DNA of 64,000 bases, taken from Buchnera aphidicola (Anoecia oenotherae). GTDB lineage: Bacteria > Pseudomonadota > Gammaproteobacteria > Enterobacterales > Enterobacteriaceae. The stretch lies in NCBI RefSeq assembly GCF_005080765.1, contig NZ_CP033012.1, forward strand, positions 1 through 64,000, written 5' to 3'. A model generated the notes under the pieces. It was not told the origin of the DNA. It saw only the letters and a program-made list of their open reading frames with translations, and searched no databases. A program made the position numbers and the translations under genes. This document shows, in pieces, positions 49,286 through 58,945 of the stretch; position 1 is the first letter of the stretch; each line of letters starts with the position of its first letter.

Positions 49286-50668
49286 ATGGCACTATGGGGA
49301 GGTAGATTTTCTAAAAAACCAAATGATTTTTTCTGTACATTTAACAACTCTTTAAATATTGATTTTAAATTAGCAAAATACGATATTTTAAGTTCTATTG
49401 CTTGGTCAAGAACTTTAACTTCAATTAACATTTTAACAAAATTAGAACAAAAAAAAATTGAAGAAGCTTTATTAATACTACTTAATAAAGTAAAAAAAAA
49501 TCCAAAAATCATGTTAAATAGTAAAGCAGAAGACATTCACACATGGATAGAACAACAGCTCATTACTATGGTTGGTTCTTTAGGAAAAAAACTACATACA
49601 GGAAGAAGTAGAAATGACCAAGTAACAACTGATTTAAAATTATGGTGTAAATATAAAGTAAATAAATTAATACAAGAAATAAAAAATTTAAAAAAAACAT
49701 TAATTATTACTGCAGAATCAAACATTGATATTATTCTTCCTGGATATACACATTTACAAAGAGCTCAACCTATAGTATTTTCACACTGGTGTTTAGCTTA
49801 TTTAGAAATGTTTACACGAGATAATATTCGTCTGAAAGATTCTTTTAAAAGAATGAACTTTAATCCTTTAGGATCCGGCGCTTTATCTGGAACAGCATGG
49901 AAAATTGACCGAAAAAGTTTATCTACAGATATGGGTTTTAGTTCAGAAACTAAAAATAGTTTAGATAGTGTTTCAGATAGAGACTACGTACTCGATCTTC
50001 TTTCTGCTTCCGCAATTAGTATGATGCATTTATCTCGATTTTCTGAAGACTTAATTTTTTTTAATTCAGGAGAAGCTAATTTTATTCAATTATCCGATGA
50101 TATTACATCTGGTTCTTCTTTAATGCCTCAAAAAAAAAATCCAGACTGTTTAGAACTTATTAGGGCTAAATCAGGACGAGTATACGGATCTTTAATAAAT
50201 ACTTTAGTAGTTTTTAAAGGATTACCTCTTTCTTATAATAAAGACATGCAAGAAGATAAAGAAGGACTTTTTGATTCTTTAAAAACATGGAGTAACTGTT
50301 TAAAAATGGCTTCTTTAGTTTTAAAAAATATGAAAATAAACAAAAAAATTTGCCGTCAAGCAGCAGAACAAGGATACTCAAATGCTACAGAATTAGCTGA
50401 TTACTTGGTAAAAAAAGGAGTAGAATTTCGTTCTGCACATAATATTGTTGGAAATATAGTACTAGAAGCAATAAAAAAAAATAAAAACTTAGATCAATTA
50501 AACTTGTTAACTTTAAAAAAATATTCTAATGTTATTGATCAAGATGTTTATCATCATTTAAAGTTAGAAAATATTTTAGAAAAAAGAAGTTCTAAAGGAG
50601 GCATATGTAAAAAACAAATACTATTTGCTATAAAAGAAGCTAAAAAAAAAATTTTTGATACGAAGTAA
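49286..50668 (+). CDS. argH: Argininosuccinate lyase
   Basis: Splits argininosuccinate into arginine and fumarate. The product is 460 aa (E. coli 457), the aspartase/fumarase superfamily fold. It starts [20 protein letters not shown]. Active-site blocks: [38 protein letters not shown] and the signature [13 protein letters not shown] near residues 275-288. AGGAG lies upstream of the ATG. It is the second gene of an argGH pair. Confidence 0.98.
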   Translation: MALWGGRFSKKPNDFFCTFNNSLNIDFKLAKYDILSSIAWSRTLTSINILTKLEQKKIEEALLILLNKVKKNPKIMLNSKAEDIHTWIEQQLITMVGSLGKKLHTGRSRNDQVTTDLKLWCKYKVNKLIQEIKNLKKTLIITAESNIDIILPGYTHLQRAQPIVFSHWCLAYLEMFTRDNIRLKDSFKRMNFNPLGSGALSGTAWKIDRKSLSTDMGFSSETKNSLDSVSDRDYVLDLLSASAISMMHLSRFSEDLIFFNSGEANFIQLSDDITSGSSLMPQKKNPDCLELIRAKSGRVYGSLINTLVVFKGLPLSYNKDMQEDKEGLFDSLKTWSNCLKMASLVLKNMKINKKICRQAAEQGYSNATELADYLVKKGVEFRSAHNIVGNIVLEAIKKNKNLDQLNLLTLKKYSNVIDQDVYHHLKLENILEKRSSKGGICKKQILFAIKEAKKKIFDTK

Positions 50669-51506
50669 AAATAATAAATTTATTAAAAAAAACCATGGTA
50701 TATAGTATTAGATCATTTTTTATATACAATATTATTAACACGATATGTAATCTTATTATATCTTTGATAGATAACATATCGCATAAACACTATTGTAAAT
50801 ATATATTTTATTCTTTAATAATTAATTAATAACTATTAATTTTAAATATAAAATAATTAAGTTCATTAAATTTTAAATAAGTCCCACTTACTTGTATATT
50901 CATTATTTTTATGTTTTATTCTTTTTAAAATAAACCATTATTTCTAATCTATAGTATTTTTATATTTCATATAACAATTTAAAAAAATAAATTTACTTTT
51001 AATTTTATTAAATTAAATCTTAATATATTTAATTCAAAAAACTCAACATTGTTACATACAATATAATAGTATTATTTTATTTTTAATTTAAATATCAACT
51101 ACATATATATACAAAATAAATTTATTTACAAAAAATTAATATATTCATATATTATAAATAATATAAACTCGAATTATATTTTATACTTCAATATTTTTTT
51201 TAAATTAAAATTTAAATACTTGTATATATAAAATATAATACATTCATATAATAATTAAAAATATTTAATATTCAAAAATATACAATTTAGTACAACTAAG
51301 TAATATTTACGATATGTATTAAATTTTTTGTATAAAAAACTATCTATTAATAAAAAATTATACATAACTTATTTCATTAATATAAATAACATGATATTCG
51401 CAAAAATAATGTATACAATTACATGTAAAAACTATTATTTTATATTTTCACCTTATAAAAATATAATTATAAAATAATATTTTTAACATTTTTATAAAAA
51501 ATGATA
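50669..51506. other. Gene-free spacer between argH and rpoD (convergent)
   Basis: About 840 bp with no gene. It contains an imperfect inverted repeat: CGATATGT (50741-50748) with ACATATCG (50774-50781), extended by two pairs after one mismatch, loop about 19 nt. No U-tail follows, so terminator function is doubtful. The rest is low-complexity A/T sequence. Confidence 0.55.
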
Positions 51507-53354
51507 CTAATCATCTAAAAAACTACGTAATAACTCAGATCTACTAGGATGTCTTAATTTACGTAATGCTTTAGCTTCTATTTGTCTAATTCTCTCTCGT
51601 GTTACATCAAATTGTTTACCTACTTCTTCTAAAGTGTGATCGGTATTCATATCTATTCCAAACCTCATTCGTAATACTTTAGCTTCTCTTTCTGTTAATC
51701 CAGACAATATATGATTAGTTGCCGATTTTAAACTCTCAGATGTTGCTGAATCTAAAGGTAATTCTGAAGATGTATCTTCTAAAAAATCACCAAGATGTGA
51801 ATCGTCATCATCTCCTATAGGTGTCTCCATAGAAATTGGTTCTTTAGCTATTTTTAATACTTTTCTTATTTTTTCTTCTGGAATAAACATTTTTTTTGAT
51901 AATTCTTCTGGAGTTGGTTCTCTTCCAAATTCCTGTAAAATCTGTCTAGAAATTCTATTAAGTTTGTTAATTGTTTCTATCATATGAACTGGAATTCTAA
52001 TAGTACGAGCTTGGTCAGCAATAGATCTAGTTATTGCTTGCCTAATCCACCAAGTAGCATATGTTGAAAATTTGTATCCTCTTCTATATTCAAATTTATC
52101 AACTGCTTTCATTAAACCTATATTACCTTCTTGTATTAAATCTAAAAATTGTAAACCTCTGTTCGTATATTTTTTTGCTATAGAAATTACTAATCTCAAA
52201 TTGGCTTCTACCATTTCTTTTTTTGCCCTTTTTGCTTTTACTTCTCCTATAGACATTCTTTTATTTATACTCTTTATTTCTTTTATAGACAAACCTACTT
52301 TTTTTTCAATATCTATTAATTTTTTTATAAAAACATTTATTTTTTTCTCTACTAAAATTAATTTTTCAGACCAAGGTTTGTTCATTAATATAATATTTTT
52401 CAACCAATCAGCATTATTTTTTCGATTTAGATAATATTTAACAAATATTTTTCTTGGTATTTTACATGTTTCAATACATAAATTGATAATATTACGTTCA
52501 TAATTTCTAATTAGTGAAACAATTTTTCGAATTCTTTCTACTAGATATTCAAATTGTTTTGGAGCTAATCTAAATTGCTTAAAAATATCTGATAAATTGC
52601 ATAATTCTTTAGTAGAAAAATGATGTTTTCTACTCATTTTTTTTATAATTTTATCTGTAATAATATTTTGTTGTTTTAAATGGAAAAATTTTTCTTTAGC
52701 TAATACTGGATCAACAATATGATATTCTTCTCCATTACTTTCTTCTATATTACTAACATTATTTAAACAACTATTATTATTTTTTAAAACAGATTTACTA
52801 TCTAAATGTAACTGTATAGAACTAGATTGTTCTTCTATATTAGAATCTATAAACCCAACAATCACATCCGATAAACGAATTTCACTAGAAATTACTCTTT
52901 CATACTGTTTTAATATATAATCAACTGATTTTGGATATTTAGCTATAGCTGATTGAACTTCATTAATTCCATCTTCTATTCTTTTAGCAATGTCAATTTC
53001 TCCTTCTCTAGTTAATAAATCTACTGTACCCATTTCTCTCATGTACATTCTAACTGGATCCGTAGTTCGTCCAACCTCAGATTCAACACTAGATAAAACT
53101 TGGGTTACTACTTCAATTGCATCTTCATCAGAATTAGAACTATCATTATTTAAAATAATTAGATCATCAGAATCCGGAGCTTCTTCTAATACTTGAATTC
53201 CTAAATCATTAATCATTTGTATAATATCTTCAATTTGTTCAGAATTAACGATATCATCTGGTAGATGGTCGTTTACTTCAGTATAAGTAAGATATCCTTG
53301 TTCTTTGCCATGAGTCACTAATAATTGAAATTGTGATTGTGGATTCGACTCCAT
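51507..53354 (-). CDS. rpoD: RNA polymerase primary sigma factor (sigma-70)
   Basis: Housekeeping sigma factor. The product is 615 aa (E. coli 613). Region 1.1 (about 1-80) starts [19 protein letters not shown]. Region 1.2 has [20 protein letters not shown]. The large non-conserved region is retained though diverged. Region 2 has [20 protein letters not shown], and region 4.2 has [20 protein letters not shown]. It ends in RSFLDD, identical to E. coli. It is the third gene of the rpsU-dnaG-rpoD operon. A perfect 8-bp hairpin lies in the gap to dnaG, and that stretch also resembles a promoter. Confidence 0.98.
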   Translation of the reverse strand: MESNPQSQFQLLVTHGKEQGYLTYTEVNDHLPDDIVNSEQIEDIIQMINDLGIQVLEEAPDSDDLIILNNDSSNSDEDAIEVVTQVLSSVESEVGRTTDPVRMYMREMGTVDLLTREGEIDIAKRIEDGINEVQSAIAKYPKSVDYILKQYERVISSEIRLSDVIVGFIDSNIEEQSSSIQLHLDSKSVLKNNNSCLNNVSNIEESNGEEYHIVDPVLAKEKFFHLKQQNIITDKIIKKMSRKHHFSTKELCNLSDIFKQFRLAPKQFEYLVERIRKIVSLIRNYERNIINLCIETCKIPRKIFVKYYLNRKNNADWLKNIILMNKPWSEKLILVEKKINVFIKKLIDIEKKVGLSIKEIKSINKRMSIGEVKAKRAKKEMVEANLRLVISIAKKYTNRGLQFLDLIQEGNIGLMKAVDKFEYRRGYKFSTYATWWIRQAITRSIADQARTIRIPVHMIETINKLNRISRQILQEFGREPTPEELSKKMFIPEEKIRKVLKIAKEPISMETPIGDDDDSHLGDFLEDTSSELPLDSATSESLKSATNHILSGLTEREAKVLRMRFGIDMNTDHTLEEVGKQFDVTRERIRQIEAKALRKLRHPSRSELLRSFLDD

Positions 53355-53390
53355 AAAAGTTTTCCATGCTACTATTATTAATTAATATTC

Positions 53391-53410
53391 ATTGACAATT
53401 ATTTGTCAAT
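53391..53410 (-). promoter_or_regulatory. Hairpin or promoter-like element before rpoD
   Basis: ATTGACAA (53391-53398) and TTGTCAAT (53403-53410) pair around TTAT. On the minus strand it starts 56 nt before the rpoD ATG and contains a perfect -35 hexamer TTGACA, followed after 16 nt by TATTAA. Either an intercistronic hairpin or an rpoD-specific promoter. Confidence 0.35.
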
Positions 53411-53559
53411 AATGAGTATGTTTATTTTTTGAACAAAGTTGTATATATAAATAAAATCTATTTTTTTAATGTAAAATTTCATTTTTATAAAATATAGAAT
53501 TGACATTGAACTATTAAAATATATTCATTTAATGAAAATAAGATACTTTTAATATTCTA

Positions 53560-55293
53560 CTAATTTCCTGATAAAACCTTACTAATATCCCATAACATAT
53601 TTTTTTCTATCCAACATAATCCAATTGTTTTTTCTTTTAAAACTAATTTAAAATACTGTTTTTCTAATGCTTTATTATATACATTAACTAGTAAATCTAA
53701 AAAAACTTCAGATATTTTTTTTTTTTCTATCATAAAATCTATATGAGACAATTTACTTAATACTTTAAATTTATATGTTCCTCTATATAATTCTATTAAT
53801 TGAGCAGTATTTATATTTTTATACAGTAAACATACATCTATTATTTCTAAAAAAAATATTATTTTTTGAATTTTTGCTATTTTCAAATTTTGAATATCAG
53901 GAATTATACTAGCTAAATAAGGATTTTGTACTAATAATCCTATTAATATACGTATATTAGATTGTTTTACATCTAAATAAAAAATGTTATTCTTAATATA
54001 ATTTTCTTCTTTAAAAAAAATAAGTTCTTCTTTAATTCTAGAAAATCCTAAAATTGTAAATAATTGATTTTTTACTAAAAATCGTGTTATCTTTCCTGGA
54101 ATCTTATTTATCAATGGAATAACTTTCTTTATAAAATCGATTTTTTGATCTATAGTATTTAAATTTTTTTTACTTAATGTTTGATACAATAAAAAATCAG
54201 ATATACTTATAGATTTTTTCATTCTTTTTAAAAATTTAATTTTACCTTCTTTTCTTACTAAAGAATCAGGATCATAATCTTTTGGAATAAATACAAATTT
54301 AATACTTCTATTATCACTTAAAAAAGATAAAGAACAGATTAAAGATCTCCACGAAGCTGTTCGTCCAGCTCTATCTCCATCAAAACAATAAATAATATTA
54401 TTCGTTTTTTTAAATAATAATTGAAGATGATCATTTGAAATAGAAGTCCCTAATAATGCTACTGAATGAAAAATACCATACTGAGTTAATGTAATTACAT
54501 CTATATATCCTTCTACTACTATTAAGTAAGGAATATTAGAAGTCATACAAATTGATTCATATAACCCATATAAAAATTTTCTTTTTTTAAAAATTATAGT
54601 TTCTGGAGAATTCAGGTATTTAGGAAAAGCAGAACTGATATTTCTACTTCCTAAACCTATTACTTGTCCACTTTCGTCTCGTAAAGGAAAAATAATACGG
54701 TTAATAAATCGATCAAGAAAAATTTTTTGATTGTTTTCAAAAAAAACCCCACAATCTAATAATATTTCATTATTTTTCATTTTTTTAAAAAAATTATATG
54801 AGTTATTACTAGAACAACCTAAAGTAAATAAATTAATTATTTTTTTTTTAATTCCTCTATCAATCAAATAATTTAAAAATTTTTTGTTGCAAGATAAAAA
54901 TATATTTTTTTGGTATATTTTTGTTATAAAATTCATAATTCGATAATATTTGACATATTTAAAACTGCTAATCTTCCTTGAAAATTTTATTTTTAATTCA
55001 GGAACATCTATATTGTTAATACTAGCTAACTCAAAAATAGCTTCTATAAAAGTTTTTCTGTCATAAGAAATTAAAAAATCAATTACATTCCCATGAACAT
55101 GACAACCAAAACAATAATAAAATTGTTTTTCATAACTCACTGTAAAAGAAGGATACTTTTCAATATGAAAAGGACATCTAGCACTATAATTTTTCCCTCT
55201 CTTTATTAATTTTATACGATTTTCTATTATACTAACAATGTTTGTTTTCTGTAACAACGAGTTTATAAACTCTTTTGATATCTTTCTTTTCAT
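53560..55293 (-). CDS. dnaG: DNA primase
   Basis: Makes RNA primers for replication with DnaB. The product is 577 aa (E. coli 581). The zinc-binding domain has Cys40, His43, Cys61 and Cys64 (CPFH and CFGC), the same positions as E. coli. The TOPRIM catalytic domain has VVEGYIDVI and YCFDGDRAGRTAS. The C-terminal DnaB-binding domain is strongly diverged, Ile/Lys-rich, but full length. A 12-A run (T12 at 53715-53726) is in frame in that domain. It lies 89 bp after rpsU and 205 bp before rpoD. Confidence 0.97.
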   Translation of the reverse strand: MKRKISKEFINSLLQKTNIVSIIENRIKLIKRGKNYSARCPFHIEKYPSFTVSYEKQFYYCFGCHVHGNVIDFLISYDRKTFIEAIFELASINNIDVPELKIKFSRKISSFKYVKYYRIMNFITKIYQKNIFLSCNKKFLNYLIDRGIKKKIINLFTLGCSSNNSYNFFKKMKNNEILLDCGVFFENNQKIFLDRFINRIIFPLRDESGQVIGLGSRNISSAFPKYLNSPETIIFKKRKFLYGLYESICMTSNIPYLIVVEGYIDVITLTQYGIFHSVALLGTSISNDHLQLLFKKTNNIIYCFDGDRAGRTASWRSLICSLSFLSDNRSIKFVFIPKDYDPDSLVRKEGKIKFLKRMKKSISISDFLLYQTLSKKNLNTIDQKIDFIKKVIPLINKIPGKITRFLVKNQLFTILGFSRIKEELIFFKEENYIKNNIFYLDVKQSNIRILIGLLVQNPYLASIIPDIQNLKIAKIQKIIFFLEIIDVCLLYKNINTAQLIELYRGTYKFKVLSKLSHIDFMIEKKKISEVFLDLLVNVYNKALEKQYFKLVLKEKTIGLCWIEKNMLWDISKVLSGN

Positions 55294-55322
55294 ATATTAT
55301 ATCTATTTTATCAAAGAAAACG

Positions 55323-55349
55323 TGACCGTACTTTAAAAAAGAACGGTCA
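55323..55349 (-). terminator. Hairpin between rpsU and dnaG
   Basis: TGACCGT (55323-55329) and ACGGTCA (55343-55349) pair around 13 nt; on the minus strand the hairpin is followed by CGTTTTC. E. coli has a partial terminator at the same place in this operon that keeps DnaG far below S21. The G+C of this stem stands out in the local sequence. Confidence 0.65.
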
Positions 55350-55382
55350 AAATAAATTTACTAAAAAAAATTTAATAAAAAA

Positions 55383-55598
55383 TTAATACATCCTTAACCT
55401 CTTAATATTTTCTCTATTAAGTTTTTTAGATAAACGTTTAATAGCTGAAGCTTTAGCTCTTTTTCTTTGTGTAGTTGGTTTTTCATAATATTCTCTTCTT
55501 CTTATTTCTGCTAAAATACCAGCTTTTTCACATAATCTTTTAAATCTTCTTAGAGCTATATCAAACGGTTCATTTTCACGAACTTTAATTATTGGCAT
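55383..55598 (-). CDS. rpsU: 30S ribosomal protein S21
   Basis: Small very basic protein of the 30S subunit that assists initiation. The product is 71 aa, E. coli length. It begins [20 protein letters not shown] and ends [11 protein letters not shown], with the basic block [14 protein letters not shown]. It leads the macromolecular-synthesis operon rpsU-dnaG-rpoD and is divergent from tsaD, exactly as in E. coli. AGAGG lies before the start. Confidence 0.98.
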   Translation of the reverse strand: MPIIKVRENEPFDIALRRFKRLCEKAGILAEIRRREYYEKPTTQRKRAKASAIKRLSKKLNRENIKRLRMY

Positions 55599-55804
55599 AT
55601 ATCAAAAAACCTCTTTAAAAACTAAATATCTTTTATTTTTATATATATAAAAAATAAAAAAATAAAAATATTTGTGAAATTAACTATTCAAAATAATATA
55701 ATCTATTTATATAAATTAAAAAATAAAATATTTTATAATTTAATAATTATGTATAATATATATTATTCTTTAAAAAAAAATAAATGATTTGATAAATATT
55801 AAAT

Positions 55805-56833
55805 ATGCGAATCTTAGGAATTGAAACGTCATGCGACGATACAGGAATTGCTATTTTTGATGAAAAAAATGGATTAATCACTAATCAATTAAATAGTCAA
55901 TCTCAATTAAATATAAAATATGGAGGGATTATACCTGAATTAGCAGCTAGAAAACATTTAAATAATATTATACCATTAATTCGTTTAGCATTATACGATA
56001 TAAACAACGAAATTTCTACTATTAGTGCTATAGCCTATACAGCTGGACCTGGACTTATTGGTTCTCTGTTAGTCGGAGCTACAATAGGAAGTTCTCTAGC
56101 CTATTCTTGGAATATTCCTGTTATACCTATCAACCATATGGAAGCTCATTTGCTTACTTTTATGATGAAAAAATTTTTTAATTCTATTGAATTTCCGTTT
56201 ATCGGACTATTAGTTTCAGGGAAACACACTCAAATAATAAATGCTATTAGTATGACGAATTATAAAATAATAGGTACTTCTATGGATGATGCAGCAGGAG
56301 AAGCATTAGATAAAACTGCTCTGTTACTTGGAATCAATCCTCCAGGAGGAGCTCAACTATCAAAATTAGCAGAAAAAAGTACAAATACTAAATTCGTTTT
56401 TCCTCGACCAATGATACATCATCCTAACTTAAATTTTAGTTTTTCTGGATTAAAAACACATGCAAAAAAAATTATTCAAAATAATAAACTTAACTCTAAA
56501 ATAAAGTCAGATATTGCTAGATCATTTGAAGACGCTATAATAGACGTATTAGTATTTAAATGTAAAAAAGCACTTATTCAAACAGGATACAAAAGATTAG
56601 TTATAGCTGGAGGTGTTAGTTCTAATCTTAAATTAAGAAGAGAATTAAAAAAAATGTTAAAAACTTGTGACTTACATGGAAAATTATACTATGCAGATCC
56701 TAAATTCTGCACAGATAATGGTGCTATGATTTCATATTTAGGTTTTTTAAAATTCAAAAAAGGAATTTTTACGTCACCAAAAATACAAGTTAATTCTACT
56801 TGGTCAATTTCAAAATCCCATATAATTGAATGA
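55805..56833 (+). CDS. tsaD: tRNA N6-adenosine threonylcarbamoyltransferase TsaD
   Basis: Catalytic subunit that transfers threonylcarbamoyl to A37 of ANN-reading tRNAs (t6A), with TsaB and TsaE. The product is 342 aa (E. coli 337), ASKHA/Kae1 fold. It begins RILGIETSCDDTGIA. The metal site HMEAH has His111 and His115. Nucleotide-site blocks FIGLLVSGKHTQI, DDAAGEALDKTALLLG and NFSFSGLKTHA are intact, and the C-terminal metal aspartate is in CTDNGAMI. No partner subunits are in this window. Two tRNA-Thr genes here encode substrates of this modification. Confidence 0.98.
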   Translation: MRILGIETSCDDTGIAIFDEKNGLITNQLNSQSQLNIKYGGIIPELAARKHLNNIIPLIRLALYDINNEISTISAIAYTAGPGLIGSLLVGATIGSSLAYSWNIPVIPINHMEAHLLTFMMKKFFNSIEFPFIGLLVSGKHTQIINAISMTNYKIIGTSMDDAAGEALDKTALLLGINPPGGAQLSKLAEKSTNTKFVFPRPMIHHPNLNFSFSGLKTHAKKIIQNNKLNSKIKSDIARSFEDAIIDVLVFKCKKALIQTGYKRLVIAGGVSSNLKLRRELKKMLKTCDLHGKLYYADPKFCTDNGAMISYLGFLKFKKGIFTSPKIQVNSTWSISKSHIIE

Positions 56834-57855
56834 TAATAATCAACTTACAAAAACAAATATATAAAATAAATAAAAATTATATTTTTTAAAATGTTATTAA
56901 AAATTTAAATCATATTATTTATTTTATAAAAGTATATAATACTATATGTTTAGTATATTAAAAAAACTACATAACAATAATAAACATTTACTATAACTAG
57001 TTATACAGTCATATTTATTTATTAACTTAGATCTAATTTATTAAAATAATACTCAAAACTAGTTTCACTGATATATATATACAACTATATAAAAAATATC
57101 TTCTATTTGATAATTTAATTTAATAATAAAAAATAACTATATCAATCAAATATTGATACTAACTTATTTATTTACATAAAATTTTCAAACTATAAGCTAT
57201 TAACTGGAAATTATTAATCATATTTAATGTAAAACATTTAAACATAAAATACCGTTTATATTTTATTATTCTGAATATAAAAAAAAATAGATTATATTTA
57301 GCATATAATTAATATTTTCAATTTTTTAAATAAAATAAATTTAATTTATTAATTTATCTTATATATCCAATATACTTTATATATATATCTAATTTTAACG
57401 GTTTATAACTTGTTCCTATAGAAAATTAAAATTTAAACAAAAATTTATTAAAAAATTTCTCGAACAGAATTAAATAATAATAATTATTAACTCTTTTATA
57501 CAAAGTAAAATTTTTTATATACAATTTTACTTTGCACAATAAAATGTTACTAATCATTCATAAATTATTATTTTTTTTATTTTAAATATTTAGATTGGAC
57601 TTATGTAATAAGTTAATACTCTAAATATTTTATTTTAATACTAATTAATTGTAATTTTTTATTATTTTTTATATTTCATACAGAATTAAGTTACTTAATA
57701 AGTATAAATACTTTATTATATTACATTTTACATGTAAAATATTTATCTTTTATACAATGCTTATTTTTTACTTCAATAACTAATTTAATTTGTTCAAAAA
57801 AATGAAAAACTATTAGACTATTTAAATAATATATAAAATATTTAACAATTTATAA
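56834..57855. other. Gene-free spacer between tsaD and hldE (convergent)
   Basis: About 1 kb with no gene. It contains a 12-bp perfect inverted repeat (57501-57534, listed separately). From memory, other Buchnera have ribB in this area; I see no trace. The sequence directly after the hldE stop shows no trace of the missing nucleotidyltransferase domain. Confidence 0.6.
57501..57534. terminator. 12-bp inverted repeat in the tsaD/hldE junction
   Basis: CAAAGTAAAATT (57501-57512) and AATTTTACTTTG (57523-57534) are perfect reverse complements around a 10-nt loop. It is far from both neighbouring stops (668 and 322 bp), as if it belonged to a lost gene. Confidence 0.5.
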
Positions 57856-58794
57856 TTACATAGCATTTTTCAATTCTTCTAAAGTTAAAGAAGCTGTTCC
57901 TGGCTTTTGAACTACTATTCCAGCTGCTACATTTGCTTGGTAACACGATTGTTCTAATGTAAACCCTGATGATAATCCTAAAGCTATTAACGCAATTACT
58001 GTATCTCCAGCACCAGTTACATCAACTACTGTATTTGCTCGAGTTAAAAAATGCACCGGTTTTTTATTTATTTGTAATAAAGTCATACCTTCTTTTGACT
58101 GAGTTATTAATAAAGCACTAAGTTTTAGATACATTAATAAATCCATTCCTTTATTAATTAAATCATTTCTGTTTGAACATTTTCCCACAATAGACTCAAA
58201 TTCAAATAAATTTGGAGTTAATAAAGTAGATCCTACATATTTTGAATAATTATTTCCTTTCGGATCTACTAAAACCAGTACTTTTTCTTTTTTAGCTTGT
58301 TCAATAATAGAAGAAGTAGAACATAAAGTTCCCTTGTTATAATCTGACAAAATGACTACAGAAACTTTCTTTAATATAGGATTAATTATATTATTGAATT
58401 TTAATAAAAAATCTTCTTTTATATTTTTTTCGCAATCTAATCTTACTATTTGCTTTTTTTTTGACATAATTCTTAACTTCGTGGTAGTAATGCACTTGTT
58501 AATTATGCAAGGATGATATTCAACTGTAGTTTTTTTTAGTATATTTTTAATGCTTTTAGCTGATTCATCCTGTCCTACAACTCCAACAAGAATGGATTTC
58601 CCTCCAACAGTTACAATATTATTCGCAACATTTGCAGCACCGCCAACGTACTCATAACACTGAGATATTTTTAAAATTGGAGCAGAAAATTCATCTAAAA
58701 TACAATCATTCTTTGTTATCCAGTATTTATCTAACATAATATCACCAATTACTAAAACTGGAAAATTAGCAAAATTAAGTAATTTTTTTTTCAT
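57856..58794 (-). CDS. hldE: Truncated HldE: D-glycero-beta-D-manno-heptose-7-phosphate kinase domain only
   Basis: In enterics HldE is bifunctional: an N-terminal PfkB-family kinase and a C-terminal adenylyltransferase that together make ADP-heptose for LPS. Here the product is 312 aa against about 477 in E. coli. The kinase is complete: VLVIGDIMLDKYW, YVGGAANVANNI, LSDYNKGTL, LVDPKGNNYSKY and the PfkB signature DVTGAGDTVIALI. It stops at LTLEELKNAM, which aligns with the domain linker, so the transferase (with its HAGH motif) is absent. No decayed copy follows. It could be a functional kinase domain with a separate partner elsewhere, or a gene on the way out. The kinase residues look unharmed. 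Confidence 0.9.
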   Translation of the reverse strand: MKKKLLNFANFPVLVIGDIMLDKYWITKNDCILDEFSAPILKISQCYEYVGGAANVANNIVTVGGKSILVGVVGQDESAKSIKNILKKTTVEYHPCIINKCITTTKLRIMSKKKQIVRLDCEKNIKEDFLLKFNNIINPILKKVSVVILSDYNKGTLCSTSSIIEQAKKEKVLVLVDPKGNNYSKYVGSTLLTPNLFEFESIVGKCSNRNDLINKGMDLLMYLKLSALLITQSKEGMTLLQINKKPVHFLTRANTVVDVTGAGDTVIALIALGLSSGFTLEQSCYQANVAAGIVVQKPGTASLTLEELKNAM

Positions 58795-58945
58795 GTATTA
58801 AATCCTACTATTATATATAGTGCTAATTGTAGTTATCTTATATAGATAATATAATAAACATTATTTTCGTTTTATTAGTCATTAAAATATGTTAAATCAT
58901 TTTTTAACCATAAAAATAAATCTTGTACACGTTAGGAACATTCCT

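Noticed and set aside
58889..58945. Upstream ATG as the start of cca
   Set aside because: It adds 19 residues not found in the family, while ATG 58946 has an AGGA at good spacing and matches MKIYLVGG.
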